This document shows, one piece after another, positions 1-5,562 of a stretch of 6,559 nt of DNA. Origin of the DNA: Candidatus Bathyarchaeota archaeon. Its GTDB lineage: Archaea; Thermoproteota; Bathyarchaeia; TCS64. A program made the translations under genes and the position numbers. The notes beneath the pieces were generated by a model. It made no database searches. It saw nothing but the letters and a program-made list of their open reading frames with translations, and had not been told where the DNA came from. Numbering within the stretch: position 1 is the stretch's first letter; each line of letters begins with the position of its first letter. Location of the stretch: positions 1 to 6,559 of the forward strand of contig JAGTQJ010000067.1 in the NCBI GenBank assembly GCA_018396515.1, read 5' to 3'.

Positions 1-73
1 AGAGGAAGATTAAGAGGCTTGAACTATCCTTATAGAGGGTCTAGTTGATTCTGGATTCGAACTCCAGACACCG

Positions 74-271
74 GTGGATGAGGAAAGAAGACTTTTCGTC
101 AACGTTAAGGTTAAGAATAATAGGGATCTGGAGGCAGAACTCTATAAACGTAGAATAGCCGTCAGCGCGAGGGTGGGAGGGCTGAGGGTCTCACCCCACT
201 TCTACAACAGCGAGGAGGAGATTGAGACCTTCCTGAAGGAGTTGAGAGCACTCAGGGGAGTGGCGATATAA
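74..271 (+). CDS. Class V aminotransferase / cysteine desulfurase-like protein, C-terminal end (5' part frameshifted and cut by window edge)
   Basis: This is the last part of a PLP-dependent fold-type I enzyme of the class V aminotransferase family (cysteine desulfurase, isopenicillin N epimerase and relatives). The end of the protein carries the family's small C-terminal domain, seen as GGLRVSPHFYNSEEEIETFL, in which the Arg of 'LRVSPH' normally helps bind the substrate carboxylate. The PLP lysine would lie upstream, outside the window. The frame is open back to base 23 and reads LIEGLVDSGFELQTP before the GTG at 74, so 74 is not a true start; the domain simply continues upstream. Stops at 11-13 and 20-22 close this frame. 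The preceding residues (KIKRL) are in the frame that starts at base 3, so the gene is frameshifted near 22-29. Family membership is fairly sure; the substrate cannot be told from this fragment. Confidence 0.72.
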   Translation: MDEERRLFVNVKVKNNRDLEAELYKRRIAVSARVGGLRVSPHFYNSEEEIETFLKELRALRGVAI

Positions 272-351
272 GGATAAGTTAGGATAATATGAGCGAACAC
301 GAATGATATTCTAAACTTTTGGGAGCCTCGTCATCACGTAGAATAGAGACT

Positions 352-362
352 AATTTATTTAA
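352..362 (+). promoter_or_regulatory. Putative TATA box for the DNA ligase gene
   Basis: An AT-rich element (aatttatttaa) stands out in the 166-base gap between the aminotransferase end and the ligase. An archaeal TATA box here would place transcription start near base 383, giving the ligase ATG at 438 a leader of about 55 bases. No strong Shine-Dalgarno sequence is seen just before 438. Confidence 0.45.
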
Positions 363-437
363 AGCCCCAACTCGAATCTTCCGGTAGAAAATCCCATGAC
401 ACCATTTTGGAAGCATCCTTAAGGCTGGATAAGCTGG

Positions 438-2075
438 ATGAGGGGGCAAAAGCCGGATTTGTCAGAGACTGGGCCAGGGGAGGATGAATGGAGGACGAGA
501 TTCTCGCGTTTAGCCCTTCTTCTAAGGTCTTTAGAGGCCACGGGGAAGAGGAAGGAGAAGGTGAAAATTCTCGCCGGTTATCTCAAGGAACTCAGACCAG
601 AGGAGGTTGCCCCCTCCGTCCTCCTAATAGTCGGCTCCATATTCCCAGAGTTCGATCCAAGGACCATGAATGTCGGATACGCCACCGTGAGGAGGGCCCT
701 AGGAGGAGATAGACAGGCAACCCTTATCGAGAAGCCCCTGACGGTCCTTGACGTCTATAAAACCCTGACAGAGGTGGCGGAGGTCAAGGGCCCAGGCTCG
801 AGGAGGGTTAAGACATCCATGGTCAGGTCGCTGCTCAGCAGGGCGGAACCCACGGAGGCAGAGTTCCTGATCCGCATCCTCCAAGGAGAGATGAGGATAG
901 GGGTCGATGAGGGGATGATGATCGAGGGGGTAGCTGAGGCGGCTGGCCTGGAGCCTGAGCTCATAAGGAGGGCTCTCATGATGACGGGAGATCTTGGAAA
1001 GGTGGCGAGGATAGCTCTTATGGAGGGGGAGGGGGGAATTAGGAGGGTGGGTGTGAACCTCTTCACCCCATTAAAGCCCATGTTGGCAACCCCCTCCTAT
1101 GATATAAAGGAGGCCCTCATGGAGCACGGTGGAGTAACGGCCTTCGAGTACAAGTTCGACGGCGCCCGGATCCAGATACACAGGCTCGGGGAGGAGGTCA
1201 GGATATACAGCAGGAGGCTGATGGAAGTCACCCCCAGCCTACCAGACATCGTTGAGCTTGTAAAAAACCGGATAGGTTCGAGGGAGTTGATCCTTGAGGG
1301 TGAGGCCGTGGCCATGGGATCGGGGGGAAGGCCCCTACCCTTCCAGACGCTGATGAGGAGGTTCACCCGGATCCACGATGTCGAGGATATGGTGAAGAGG
1401 ATCCCCCTGAGGCTCCACCTCTTCGACATCCTGTACATCGAGGGGCGACTCCTCATAGATGAGCCTTACAGCGAGCGGTGGAGGATCCTTGAGGAGGTCT
1501 GCCCCCGAGAACTCCTGGCTGAGAGGCTAGTTACAGGAGATCCTAGAGAGGCTGAGGCCTTTCTGAGAAGGGCTTTGGAGATGGGGCATGAGGGGCTCAT
1601 GGCCAAGAGGCTCGATTCAACCTACACACCTGGAGTAAGGGGGAAGGGGTGGTTCAAGATCAAGCCAGCTGAGACCCTAGACCTCGTCATCGCCGCGGCT
1701 GACTGGGGATACGGCAGGAGGACCGGGTGGCTGAGCAACTACCACCTAGCCGCCAGGAGCGGAGGCGAATGGCTGATCGTCGGGAAGACCTTCAAGGGAT
1801 TGACGGATGAGGAGTTCAAGTGGATGACTAGAAGGCTCCAGGAAATCAAGATCGGGGAGACCCCACATACGGTTTATGTGAGACCTGAGATAGTCGTGGA
1901 GGTCGACTACAACGAGATCCAGAGGAGCCCCCACTACAGGTCCGGATTCGCATTGAGGTTCGCGAGGATTAGGAGGATAAGAGACGACAAGCCCCCCGAG
2001 GAAGCAGACACCATAGAGAGGGTGAAGGAGCTATACGAGAGACAGTTCGAGTACAAGGCAAAGTCAGAATTTTGA
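438..2075 (+). CDS. lig: ATP-dependent DNA ligase (archaeal, LigI type)
   Basis: This enzyme seals nicks in duplex DNA during replication and repair, by lysine adenylation with ATP, AMP transfer to the 5' phosphate and phosphodiester formation. It is 545 residues, close to the archaeal norm. The helical DNA-binding domain occupies about residues 22-210. The adenylation domain follows, with motif I KFDGAR (catalytic Lys239), the acidic LEGEA strand (Glu287/Glu289), LHLFDILYIEG (326-336), motif IV EGLMAK (385-390) and motif V WFKIKP (405-410). The OB-fold domain at the C-terminus contains GRRTGWLSNYHLA and motif VI-like RFARIRRIRDDKP. The ATG at 438 is the first possible start after an in-frame TAA at 420-422. 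Family homology begins near residue 22 (RFSRLALLL), so the first 20 residues look like an extension; a TTG at 459 is the only nearby alternative. It is probably monocistronic, with its own TATA element. Confidence 0.97.
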   Translation: MRGQKPDLSETGPGEDEWRTRFSRLALLLRSLEATGKRKEKVKILAGYLKELRPEEVAPSVLLIVGSIFPEFDPRTMNVGYATVRRALGGDRQATLIEKPLTVLDVYKTLTEVAEVKGPGSRRVKTSMVRSLLSRAEPTEAEFLIRILQGEMRIGVDEGMMIEGVAEAAGLEPELIRRALMMTGDLGKVARIALMEGEGGIRRVGVNLFTPLKPMLATPSYDIKEALMEHGGVTAFEYKFDGARIQIHRLGEEVRIYSRRLMEVTPSLPDIVELVKNRIGSRELILEGEAVAMGSGGRPLPFQTLMRRFTRIHDVEDMVKRIPLRLHLFDILYIEGRLLIDEPYSERWRILEEVCPRELLAERLVTGDPREAEAFLRRALEMGHEGLMAKRLDSTYTPGVRGKGWFKIKPAETLDLVIAAADWGYGRRTGWLSNYHLAARSGGEWLIVGKTFKGLTDEEFKWMTRRLQEIKIGETPHTVYVRPEIVVEVDYNEIQRSPHYRSGFALRFARIRRIRDDKPPEEADTIERVKELYERQFEYKAKSEF

Positions 2076-2082
2076 ATAAATT

Positions 2083-2117
2083 TTGGATCAAACAAAGCTG
2101 AGGAGCTGAAGATCCAA
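2083..2117 (+). other. Stem-loop just after the ligase stop codon
   Basis: TTGGATC (2083-2089) pairs perfectly with GATCCAA (2111-2117). Inside lies a second small hairpin, AGCT (2096-2099) with AGCT (2104-2107) around a GAGG loop. It sits 8 bases after the ligase TGA, next to the T-rich stretch 2069-2084. It may end the transcript or protect its 3' end, but no T-tract follows the stem, so it is not a classical terminator. Confidence 0.35.
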
Positions 2118-2231
2118 GGATCAGATTGTCCGAATCATCAAGAAGTTGGGTTGAGACTTCCAGTTGTCTTTCGATAATCATCTAAATCATTATTATGTTC
2201 TTTAAATCTGAAAGCAAGAGATAGCTTAAGG

Positions 2232-2240
2232 TTTTTATAT
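2232..2240 (+). promoter_or_regulatory. Putative TATA box for the HEPN/PaREP1-like gene
   Basis: The element tttttatat is preceded by a purine-rich aag (BRE-like position). It lies about 34 bases before the ATG at 2270, which predicts transcription start near 2262 and a leader under 10 bases. This placement supports 2270, rather than 2374, as the original translation start of the gene. Confidence 0.5.
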
Positions 2241-2269
2241 GCTCCTACTCATTTAATTTTGATTTATCT

Positions 2270-2373
2270 ATGGAGTTCTCTGAAAAGGCTGGAAGGGTCA
2301 AAATATTTAAAATATTCCTTGACGATGCAAGGGATTTTTTGACAGGGGGTTCAAGGAGCTTAGGGAAGCCATA
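2270..2373 (+). pseudogene. Displaced N-terminal part of the HEPN/PaREP1-like gene
   Basis: From the ATG at 2270 the frame reads MEFSEKAGRVKIFKIF, then LDDARDFLTGG, and runs out at a TAA at 2372-2374 after 34 codons. The adjoining frame, which is open through 2712, reads GFKELREAIMLNEA across the same junction. Joined at the T6 run (2335-2340) or G5 run (2345-2349), the two give one continuous amphipathic helical N-terminus as expected for this family. One missing base would explain it. Either the gene is broken or the sequence has a homopolymer error. The well-placed TATA box upstream favours this segment being genuine coding sequence. Confidence 0.5.
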
Positions 2374-2712
2374 ATGCTCAACGAAGCCATTAGGATCCGG
2401 GATGCCGCTGAGAAGCTATGGAACGCCACAATAAATGCTACAAATGCCCTCATACTCAGTCATCTCGGCATAGTCCCAGCTAGCCACTGGGAACGTAGGA
2501 AACTCCTAGACAAGCTGGAGGATTTGAATCCTGAGGTTGAAAAGCTCGGGTTAAGAGATAGGTATGGAGCAAGGGAGAGATATCTACATGAGATGACCTT
2601 TTATGAAGGGATAATAGATGTTGAAATGCTTGAAAGAGAGTTGAAAAAAGTGAAAGAATACATAAACGATGTGGATCGAATTGTTAAAGTTCAACCTAAT
2701 AAAAATCTCTGA
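2374..2712 (+). CDS. HEPN/PaREP1-like helical protein (main body)
   Basis: This is a small, charged, all-helical protein of the type found in many copies in hyperthermophilic archaea as PaREP1 and related HEPN-fold families. Visible family features are the AAEKLWNATINAT helix near residues 11-23 and the segment GARERYLHEMTFYEG (65-79), which contains an Rx4H motif (Arg67-x4-His72) like that of HEPN ribonucleases. Further helices run to the end (ERELKKVKEYI). No minimal nucleotidyltransferase partner gene sits beside it, so a standard HEPN-MNT toxin-antitoxin pair is not supported here. The ATG at 2374 has only a distant AAGGAG (2353-2358, 15 bases away); the true start is likely 2270 with a frameshift between, giving about 147 residues. 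Family placement is moderately sure; nuclease activity is inferred only from the motif. Confidence 0.6.
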   Translation: MLNEAIRIRDAAEKLWNATINATNALILSHLGIVPASHWERRKLLDKLEDLNPEVEKLGLRDRYGARERYLHEMTFYEGIIDVEMLERELKKVKEYINDVDRIVKVQPNKNL

Positions 2713-2851
2713 GTGAGCTAAAGGGATTTTCTACAGAATCTTACTCAAAGGTTCTTAGTGTGTATAAAGTGGTTATATCACTCTTTCTTTCTATTATAAT
2801 CTTCAGTTCATTAGGCAGTTTTGATATGCTTATACTAATGAAGTGCACTGG

Positions 2852-2884
2852 TAGAGCTTCATCTTCCTAAATCATAAAGCTCTA
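2852..2884. repeat. Inverted repeat, 8-bp stem
   Basis: TAGAGCTT (2852-2859) and AAGCTCTA (2877-2884) are perfect inverse complements around a 17-base spacer. The right arm ends one base before the GTG at 2886 that opens the coding relic. It could be an operator, a hairpin in a leader, or chance. Confidence 0.4.
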
Positions 2885-2885
2885 G

Positions 2886-3044
2886 GTGGAGTTTGCCCCT
2901 CCCCCACCTCTCAGCCACCTCGCCGAGCGCTATGACCTGCTTCGAGATGAGGAGCTTAAGAAGAGCGGGTATATCCTCCAGATGGATGCAGCTTACTTCA
3001 CCGTCAGGCTTCGAATCCCGGTCCTATCCGAGAAGGATGTGTAG
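2886..3044 (+). pseudogene. Coding relic resembling the N-terminus of a nitrite/sulfite reductase-family protein
   Basis: The frame opening with GTG at 2886 gives 52 residues ending at a TAG (3042-3044). It reads HLAERYDLLRDEELKKSGYI and then LQMDAAYFTVRLRIP. The pattern 'ELKKxGYxxQxDxxYFTVRLRIP' resembles the first strand-turn-strand of the ferredoxin-like half domain of siroheme nitrite/sulfite reductases, which normally continues with a Gly-Gly-x-Leu turn and several hundred more residues including the Cys ligands of the 4Fe-4S cluster and siroheme. None of that is present. After the stop, a shifted frame (from 3041) reads VASLELSD and stops again, which suggests decay by frameshifts. The stretch is richer in GC than its flanks, as expected for old coding sequence in an AT-rich gap. 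The family call rests on motif memory alone and is tentative; that it is coding-derived is more likely. Confidence 0.38.
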
Positions 3045-3090
3045 CAAGCCTAGAACTATCCGACTGAGGATATATACTGAATCGGCAAAA

Positions 3091-3125
3091 TTGTAATAGA
3101 GGTAATCGTGAAAGTTCTATTACAA
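3091..3125. repeat. Inverted repeat, 10-bp perfect stem
   Basis: TTGTAATAGA (3091-3100) and TCTATTACAA (3116-3125) are perfect inverse complements around a 15-base loop. A partial outer pairing (TCGG near 3082-3085 with CCGG at 3128-3131) could lengthen it. It lies in the gap between convergent units, so a bidirectional transcription end, or a leftover mobile-element end, are both possible. It is not followed by a T-run on the plus strand. Confidence 0.5.
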
Positions 3126-3150
3126 AACCGGTCAGTAAGGAGAGACCTAC

Positions 3151-3176
3151 CTATAAGATATAAAAATTAATTAAAC
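3151..3176 (-). terminator. Possible T-rich terminator of the 4531-3243 minus-strand unit
   Basis: Read on the minus strand, this tract is gtttaattaatttttatatc, a T-rich run about 70-90 bases after the stop codon at 3243. Archaeal termination often depends on such tracts without a hairpin. No plus-strand gene follows that would need it as a TATA box. Confidence 0.35.
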
Positions 3177-3242
3177 TTGACGTTACATTCTAATGTTAAT
3201 ATCTAGACCATATCGGTATTGGGCAAGCAGAGATTAAGTAAT

Positions 3243-3866
3243 CTAACTTATCTTAGTTGGCTGCATGCTTTCTACGATCTTTATCATGTCCTGTATGGTT
3301 AGTGGAGGAGCCCCTCTGTAGAGATAATTCAAACCATTGATGTATATGCTTATTAGTCTAGCGTATGAGCCATAAAGTTGTTGATACTCCTCCCATGTAA
3401 CTGGAGCTTCTTCTTTGTAGTAGACCTTCCATCCCCCAATTGTTGTGAATACTCCTCCTTTGGTTGATTTAGGATCGAATGGTAGATCCTCCGCAGGGTA
3501 AACCTCTATAGTTAACTCTGCAGTCTCTATCCTATCGTGGCTTTTATTGCTATAAAGGAAGATGGCTACATTCCCTATATTGCCGTTCTTATCGATCAAG
3601 ACATATGCAGCGGTGGGCTTCAAGTCGTGAGGGAGAAATGTTGGGAGGAATAATGTTATATTCCTAATGCTCCAGGCCCTAACTACAACCTCGAAGGGCA
3701 CCTTCACTCCCGGGAATGGTGCAGGTCCTTTAACAGGTCCTGGCCCTGGTCCTTTATTGACCTGGTATGGTGGGGATAAATTATTTTCTGAGCTTATATA
3801 GAACATCATCGCCAGAAACCCTATTGAGAAGATTATAAGGATGAAGATTTTTCTTAACCTTGACAT
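3243..3866 (-). CDS. Membrane-anchored extracytoplasmic protein, DUF4367-like
   Basis: The 207-residue protein starts with a basic tail (MSRLRK) and one hydrophobic helix at about 7-24, which would anchor it or act as a signal peptide. A Gly-Pro-rich linker follows (39-53, NKGPGPGPVKGPAPFPG), then a folded outer domain. The C-terminal half contains alternating strands, a GGWKVYYKEE turn, YARLISIYINGLNYLYRG and a final helix PLTIQDMIKIVESMQP. That ending resembles DUF4367-type domains of bacterial and archaeal surface proteins, where a strand and 'IsxeelikIaeSl' helix close the fold. It has no catalytic signature that I recognise. Translation start is well supported: GGAGGT lies 8 bases before the ATG, inside the end of the upstream gene, and only two bases separate the genes. 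It is therefore co-transcribed with, and perhaps works with, the secreted protein before it. Confidence 0.72.
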   Translation of the reverse strand: MSRLRKIFILIIFSIGFLAMMFYISSENNLSPPYQVNKGPGPGPVKGPAPFPGVKVPFEVVVRAWSIRNITLFLPTFLPHDLKPTAAYVLIDKNGNIGNVAIFLYSNKSHDRIETAELTIEVYPAEDLPFDPKSTKGGVFTTIGGWKVYYKEEAPVTWEEYQQLYGSYARLISIYINGLNYLYRGAPPLTIQDMIKIVESMQPTKIS

Positions 3867-3868
3867 GG

Positions 3869-4531
3869 CTAAGGACCTCCACCGTTAGCTGTAAATTCAT
3901 AATTACTTATCTCTTGGATTGTATAGGGAGGATCAGCTCTAGGATAGTGTTGATCCCATAGTCTCCAGTCTGAACCTTGAGCATAGGAAATATATGTGAA
4001 GTGAGTTCCATCTATGTTGATATCGATCGTTGTTGTTTCACTAAAGGCTTTATAATCGACGGCGGCATAAGGAACTGTATATATCTGATCCTCGAATTGG
4101 CCGGAAACACCAGCTCTCCAATATGTTTGATCCGAAGCCCTATGTAAATAGTAATGATAAGTGTTATGTGCTAATGGACTATTTTTCCAATATAATTGAT
4201 ATCCATTTAAATCATTCTTTTCTATATACCATTTTAATGCAAAATTTGTGTCCCATCCTTTATTATATCCCACCTGAATCCAATAATGGTATGTATAGCT
4301 TAATGTTACTCCCGACCATTGGCAGTAGAAGTTCGCGCCTGTAACCCAGCTATCGATTGTGTATATGTCAGCTGAGACCCCATTAGGTGGGGACGAACCT
4401 TCATAACCATAATAATAGTACCCTGCATAATAGCGCTCATCAGTGGCGATGACCGGGAAAACCAGGATGGTAGCCACCAACAATATAAAAGGTAAAAGGA
4501 AATGGCCTACATTCCATCCGAACTTACTCAT
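3869..4531 (-). CDS. Secreted aromatic-rich beta-strand protein of unknown function
   Basis: The 220-residue product has a signal peptide (hydrophobic core about 10-28, likely cleavage after VIAT at 30). The mature part begins with a tyrosine cluster (YYAGYYYYGY, 34-43) and is rich in Tyr and Trp throughout. Strand-like segments such as SYTYHYWIQVGYNKGW (78-93) and AHNTYHYYLHRASD (121-134) suggest a beta-sandwich, lectin- or neprosin-like fold, but I do not recognise a family with confidence. There is a single Cys (70), so no internal disulfide. It ends with a Gly-Gly-Gly-Pro tail. A TATA-like element lies about 34 bases before the ATG and no Shine-Dalgarno is present, so it is probably translated from a near-leaderless transcript. 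It leads a two-gene unit with the DUF4367-like protein. A role at the cell surface is inferred from the signal peptide only. Confidence 0.75.
   Translation of the reverse strand: MSKFGWNVGHFLLPFILLVATILVFPVIATDERYYAGYYYYGYEGSSPPNGVSADIYTIDSWVTGANFYCQWSGVTLSYTYHYWIQVGYNKGWDTNFALKWYIEKNDLNGYQLYWKNSPLAHNTYHYYLHRASDQTYWRAGVSGQFEDQIYTVPYAAVDYKAFSETTTIDINIDGTHFTYISYAQGSDWRLWDQHYPRADPPYTIQEISNYEFTANGGGP
3875..3880 (-). promoter_or_regulatory. Shine-Dalgarno for the DUF4367-like gene
   Basis: On the minus strand GGAGGT lies 8 bases before the ATG at 3866, within the last codons of the upstream gene. It fixes the start and shows that the second gene of the unit uses ribosome re-binding, unlike the SD-less first gene. 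Confidence 0.7.
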
Positions 4532-4560
4532 GTTTTCGATATGATTGGGCTATAGTAAAG

Positions 4561-4571
4561 TATTTAAGCTT
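4561..4571 (-). promoter_or_regulatory. Putative BRE/TATA element for the 4531-3243 unit
   Basis: Minus-strand sequence aaagcttaaatac places an AT-rich TATA core about 34 bases from the ATG at 4531, with purines on its upstream side as in a BRE. Transcription would start near 4538, about 7 bases before the start codon, so the first gene is likely near-leaderless. Confidence 0.55.
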
Positions 4572-4636
4572 TAGGATTTCAGGGGAAGTTAATGAGTCAT
4601 AGTGTTTGAGGTTTTGTTAGAGGAGAAGGTCTAAGA

Positions 4637-4729
4637 GTGACGCTTTACCTAGCTGAGCTGAACACAGAGGATTTCAAAGAGCTGAGGCTTATTTAGACCA
4701 GCTATAAGATAAAGGTCCTTTTCCCATGG
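4637..4729 (+). pseudogene. Possible relic of a creatininase-family N-terminus
   Basis: A frame opening at GTG 4637 reads VTLYLAELNTEDFKELRLI, meets a TAG (4694-4696), and continues in the same frame with TSYKIKVLFPW. Creatininase-family amidohydrolases commonly start with 'YLxELTxxEFKEL', and a short loop later have a 'VVLxPVGSxEQHG' strand carrying metal ligands. The order and spacing fit the first 30 residues, but the metal-binding EQHG segment is not present, and the frame decays after 4729. If correct this is a dead N-terminal fragment. It is short, so the resemblance could be chance. Confidence 0.28.
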
Positions 4730-4854
4730 GCTGGGAGATTATCTCTATCTGATCCTTTGAGGCTATCGATGTTTATAAATTGAGACCAAAGAACTCTTAA
4801 GAACATTAATCTCAAATAGGACTTTCTGATAAAGTTCTTGACTACCCCTTATCC

Positions 4855-5562
4855 CTATGATCTTGGAGCCCACCTAGGATACCTTTTGAGTGTCACCTCA
4901 AAGGGGGGAAGAGAGTATACCTTGACCTCTAACACCCATATTGAAGCTCCACTCGTGGGTGTGACTGAGTATTGCTTCGATATTCTGATCCTTTCTACTC
5001 TATCTTCGGCTGCAGGGGTTCTCTGTATATGATATGTTACACCACCTTTGCCACCCCCAAGGAGTACCTGTATACCGACTCTGGGTCCTCCGTCGAAAAA
5101 GATCTTTGTTAGTTCATCATATCTCCCATCGCATATGAGCCTAGCGAAGCCTCGTACAATATTAGGCATCTTCAGCCTATCTAGAGTGTTCCATACATCT
5201 CTAAGACTCTCAACTTGGAAGTACTCTATTTTAACTTCGTCCGCGAACTCTTCAGGATCCACAGGTTCAAGGAAGTAGATTTTGAAGCCCCTCTCTCTAC
5301 GAACAAGACTTGAGTAGTTGAAGTCTTCCGTGAACATCTCATCGTAGAAGACCTCTCCATCGATGATTATCTCGAGGGGCCCTGCCTCCTCCCTGAATAA
5401 CAGCGGTATTGCGGAATTGGCGAGGATTATTATGGTAAGGGAGATAATTACCGAAGTTATGGTCACGCTTCTTGGGATCTCTATGTCGGGTACGAATCTT
5501 GCGGCTGCATCGATTCCCGGACACCAGCCCAAATACTCTCTGAAGATCCTTCGCGGATTCAT
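4855..5562 (-). CDS. Single-pass membrane protein with cytoplasmic GWCP motif and large outer domain; partner of the HTH gene
   Basis: The 235-residue protein begins with a short basic segment containing FREYLGWCPGIDAAARF (7-23), has one strong hydrophobic helix at about 33-56, and ends in a roughly 180-residue outer domain. Rules of charge put the N-terminus in the cytoplasm and the large domain outside. The outer domain alternates strands and helices (LEIIIDGEVFYDEMF; VESLRDVWNTLDRL), includes a glycine loop LLGGGKGGVTYHI (167-179), and ends in a basic tail. An N-terminal 'GWCP' before a membrane helix is reminiscent of archaeal membrane proteins such as DUF1673, but I cannot place it firmly. 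The ATG overlaps the stop of the HTH gene (ATGA), so the two are translationally coupled. The layout of a short inner tail, one helix and an outer sensor-sized domain resembles an anti-sigma or membrane-tethering partner; this role is inferred. Confidence 0.72.
   Translation of the reverse strand: MNPRRIFREYLGWCPGIDAAARFVPDIEIPRSVTITSVIISLTIIILANSAIPLLFREEAGPLEIIIDGEVFYDEMFTEDFNYSSLVRRERGFKIYFLEPVDPEEFADEVKIEYFQVESLRDVWNTLDRLKMPNIVRGFARLICDGRYDELTKIFFDGGPRVGIQVLLGGGKGGVTYHIQRTPAAEDRVERIRISKQYSVTPTSGASIWVLEVKVYSLPPFEVTLKRYPRWAPRS

Larger units (their letters stand above)
2713..3242. other. Gene-poor stretch between convergent transcription units
   Basis: These 530 bases separate the last plus-strand gene from the minus-strand block. 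They hold a pyrimidine-rich tract (2781-2792), two inverted repeats (2852-2884 and 3091-3125), a GC-richer coding relic (2886-3044) and an AT-rich tract (3151-3176) that could end transcription from the right. No intact gene of normal size and no tRNA or rRNA was found. Confidence 0.6.
4532..4854. other. 323-base gap between two minus-strand units
   Basis: The gap holds the promoter of the 4531-3243 unit at its left edge and a possible creatininase N-terminal relic (4637-4729, plus). A perfect TTTATAAA lies at 4772-4779 but has no convincing gene after it on either strand. No RNA gene was found. Confidence 0.6.

Noticed and set aside
51..67. A perfect tRNA T-arm look-alike (CTGGA, loop TTCGAAC, TCCAG)
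   Set aside because: The following seven bases have no complementary acceptor strand about 65 bases upstream, no D-arm or anticodon arm fits, and the segment encodes the expected aminotransferase residues.
755..1456. Two minus-strand frames of 108 and 119 residues opposite the ligase
   Set aside because: They are shadows of the GC-rich ligase coding strand: Ser/Pro/Arg-rich, no motifs, no start signals.
3009..3026. TTCGAATCCCGG, resembling a tRNA 3' end
   Set aside because: The bases on either side of the loop do not pair, and no tRNA body lies upstream; the sequence fits the coding relic.
2893..3096. 67-residue plus-strand frame beginning MPLPHLS
   Set aside because: It has Ser/Arg-rich content without recognisable structure and lies in another frame over the more protein-like 2886-3044 frame.
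3108..3170. 20-codon plus-strand frame (GTG) with GAGGT four bases before
   Set aside because: Too short, lies within the inverted repeat, and the product has no recognisable pattern.
4838..5032. 64-residue plus-strand frame starting with TTG
   Set aside because: Nearly all of it lies antisense to the end of the membrane protein gene; no SD or family features.
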